From Paramecium pentaurelia (Eukaryota > Ciliophora > Oligohymenophorea > Peniculida > Parameciidae): a stretch of 64,000 bases of DNA. The notes under the pieces are model-generated. The model ran no database searches. It was not told where the DNA came from and was given only the letters and a program-made list of their open reading frames with translations. The position numbers were made by a program, and so were the translations under genes. The DNA is taken from the NCBI GenBank assembly GCA_905183005.1, contig CAJJDO010000076.1:275999-339998 (forward strand), in the 5' to 3' direction. Positions 63,729 through 64,000 of the stretch are shown one piece after another (the first letter of the stretch is position 1; each line of letters opens with the position of its first letter).

Positions 63729-64000
63729 ATGAGCGAATTTACATTTACATAGATAAGGTTAAATCTTTAAAGTGTTAATATATTTAATAGATATATTGAT
63801 GGAGAGACATAAAGTTTAAAGGAAGAAATCAACTAAATTTTCTTTATTGAATATATGAACTTTATTATATATTAATAAATTCCCAAAATATTATGTTGGG
63901 AAATTTGGGTGTATAAATATGCAGAACAACTACTAGCCAGTTGCCTGCATAAGATCTCAATTAGACCTACATCATTTAAAAGCATGTAGGATAAGGAAAA
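63729..64000 (+). CDS. 5' part of an unknown gene, runs off the window
   Basis: Open from MSEFTFTQIRLNLQ to the last base without TGA, including ILCWEIWVYKYAEQLLASCL and ISIRPTSFKSMQDKE. Too short to assign; the helical W/Y/L-rich stretch could be part of a cyclin-like fold. An intron may be hidden. Confidence 0.5.

Overview
The window reads as somatic (macronuclear) DNA of a Paramecium, probably of the aurelia group. It is very AT-rich. Long reading frames appear only when TAA and TAG are read as glutamine and TGA is the sole stop. About 65 tiny GT..AG introns (about 20 to 35 nt, mostly GTA..TAG) must be removed to keep conserved domains in frame. Intergenic gaps are often under 100 bp. Lineage markers are a trichocyst matrix protein gene (2750-3924) and a giant cysteine-rich surface-antigen-type gene (55895-62410). 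I see no bacterial, viral or transposon sequence, no CRISPR array, no rRNA and no tRNA.

Layout. 1-9073: the 5' part of a DGAT1/ACAT-type MBOAT acyltransferase, two unknown genes, the trichocyst matrix protein, two coiled-coil proteins and a SPATA4-like CH-domain protein. 9484-16857: hybrid histidine kinase, unknown gene, acylated CDPK, unknown gene. 17485-27096: RING-CH plus FHA protein, unknown gene, NAR1 (cytosolic Fe-S assembly), an RBR E3 fused to a MYCBP2-type module, TTLL12 and a DHHC palmitoyltransferase. 27379-30561: a decayed and an intact P-loop GTPase paralogue, tail to tail. 31038-37214: small coiled-coil gene, ABHD17-like hydrolase, a decayed Kelch-phosphatase (PPKL), and two genes whose start codons are 7 bp apart. 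38661-43885: PP2C, pseudokinase, two-TM protein, a 44-residue membrane microprotein and a cytochrome b5-domain protein. 43914-52805: longin R-SNARE, NT-C2 coiled-coil protein, DUF167, SANT protein, U1A/U2B''-like RRM protein, small acylated protein and cGMP-dependent protein kinase. 53332-64000: four-EF-hand protein, surface-antigen protein, one small gene and a gene leaving the window.

Genes are independent eukaryotic units, not operons. By theme they cover Ca2+/cGMP/phosphorelay signalling (CDPK, PKG, hybrid kinase, PP2C, EF-hand protein), acylation and membrane traffic (DHHC, ABHD17-like, R-SNARE, trichocyst protein), cilia and tubulin (CH protein, TTLL12, coiled coils) and ubiquitin ligation. 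All coordinates are outer limits; intron positions are given in the evidence and were checked by frame and by recovery of conserved motifs. No database search was run.
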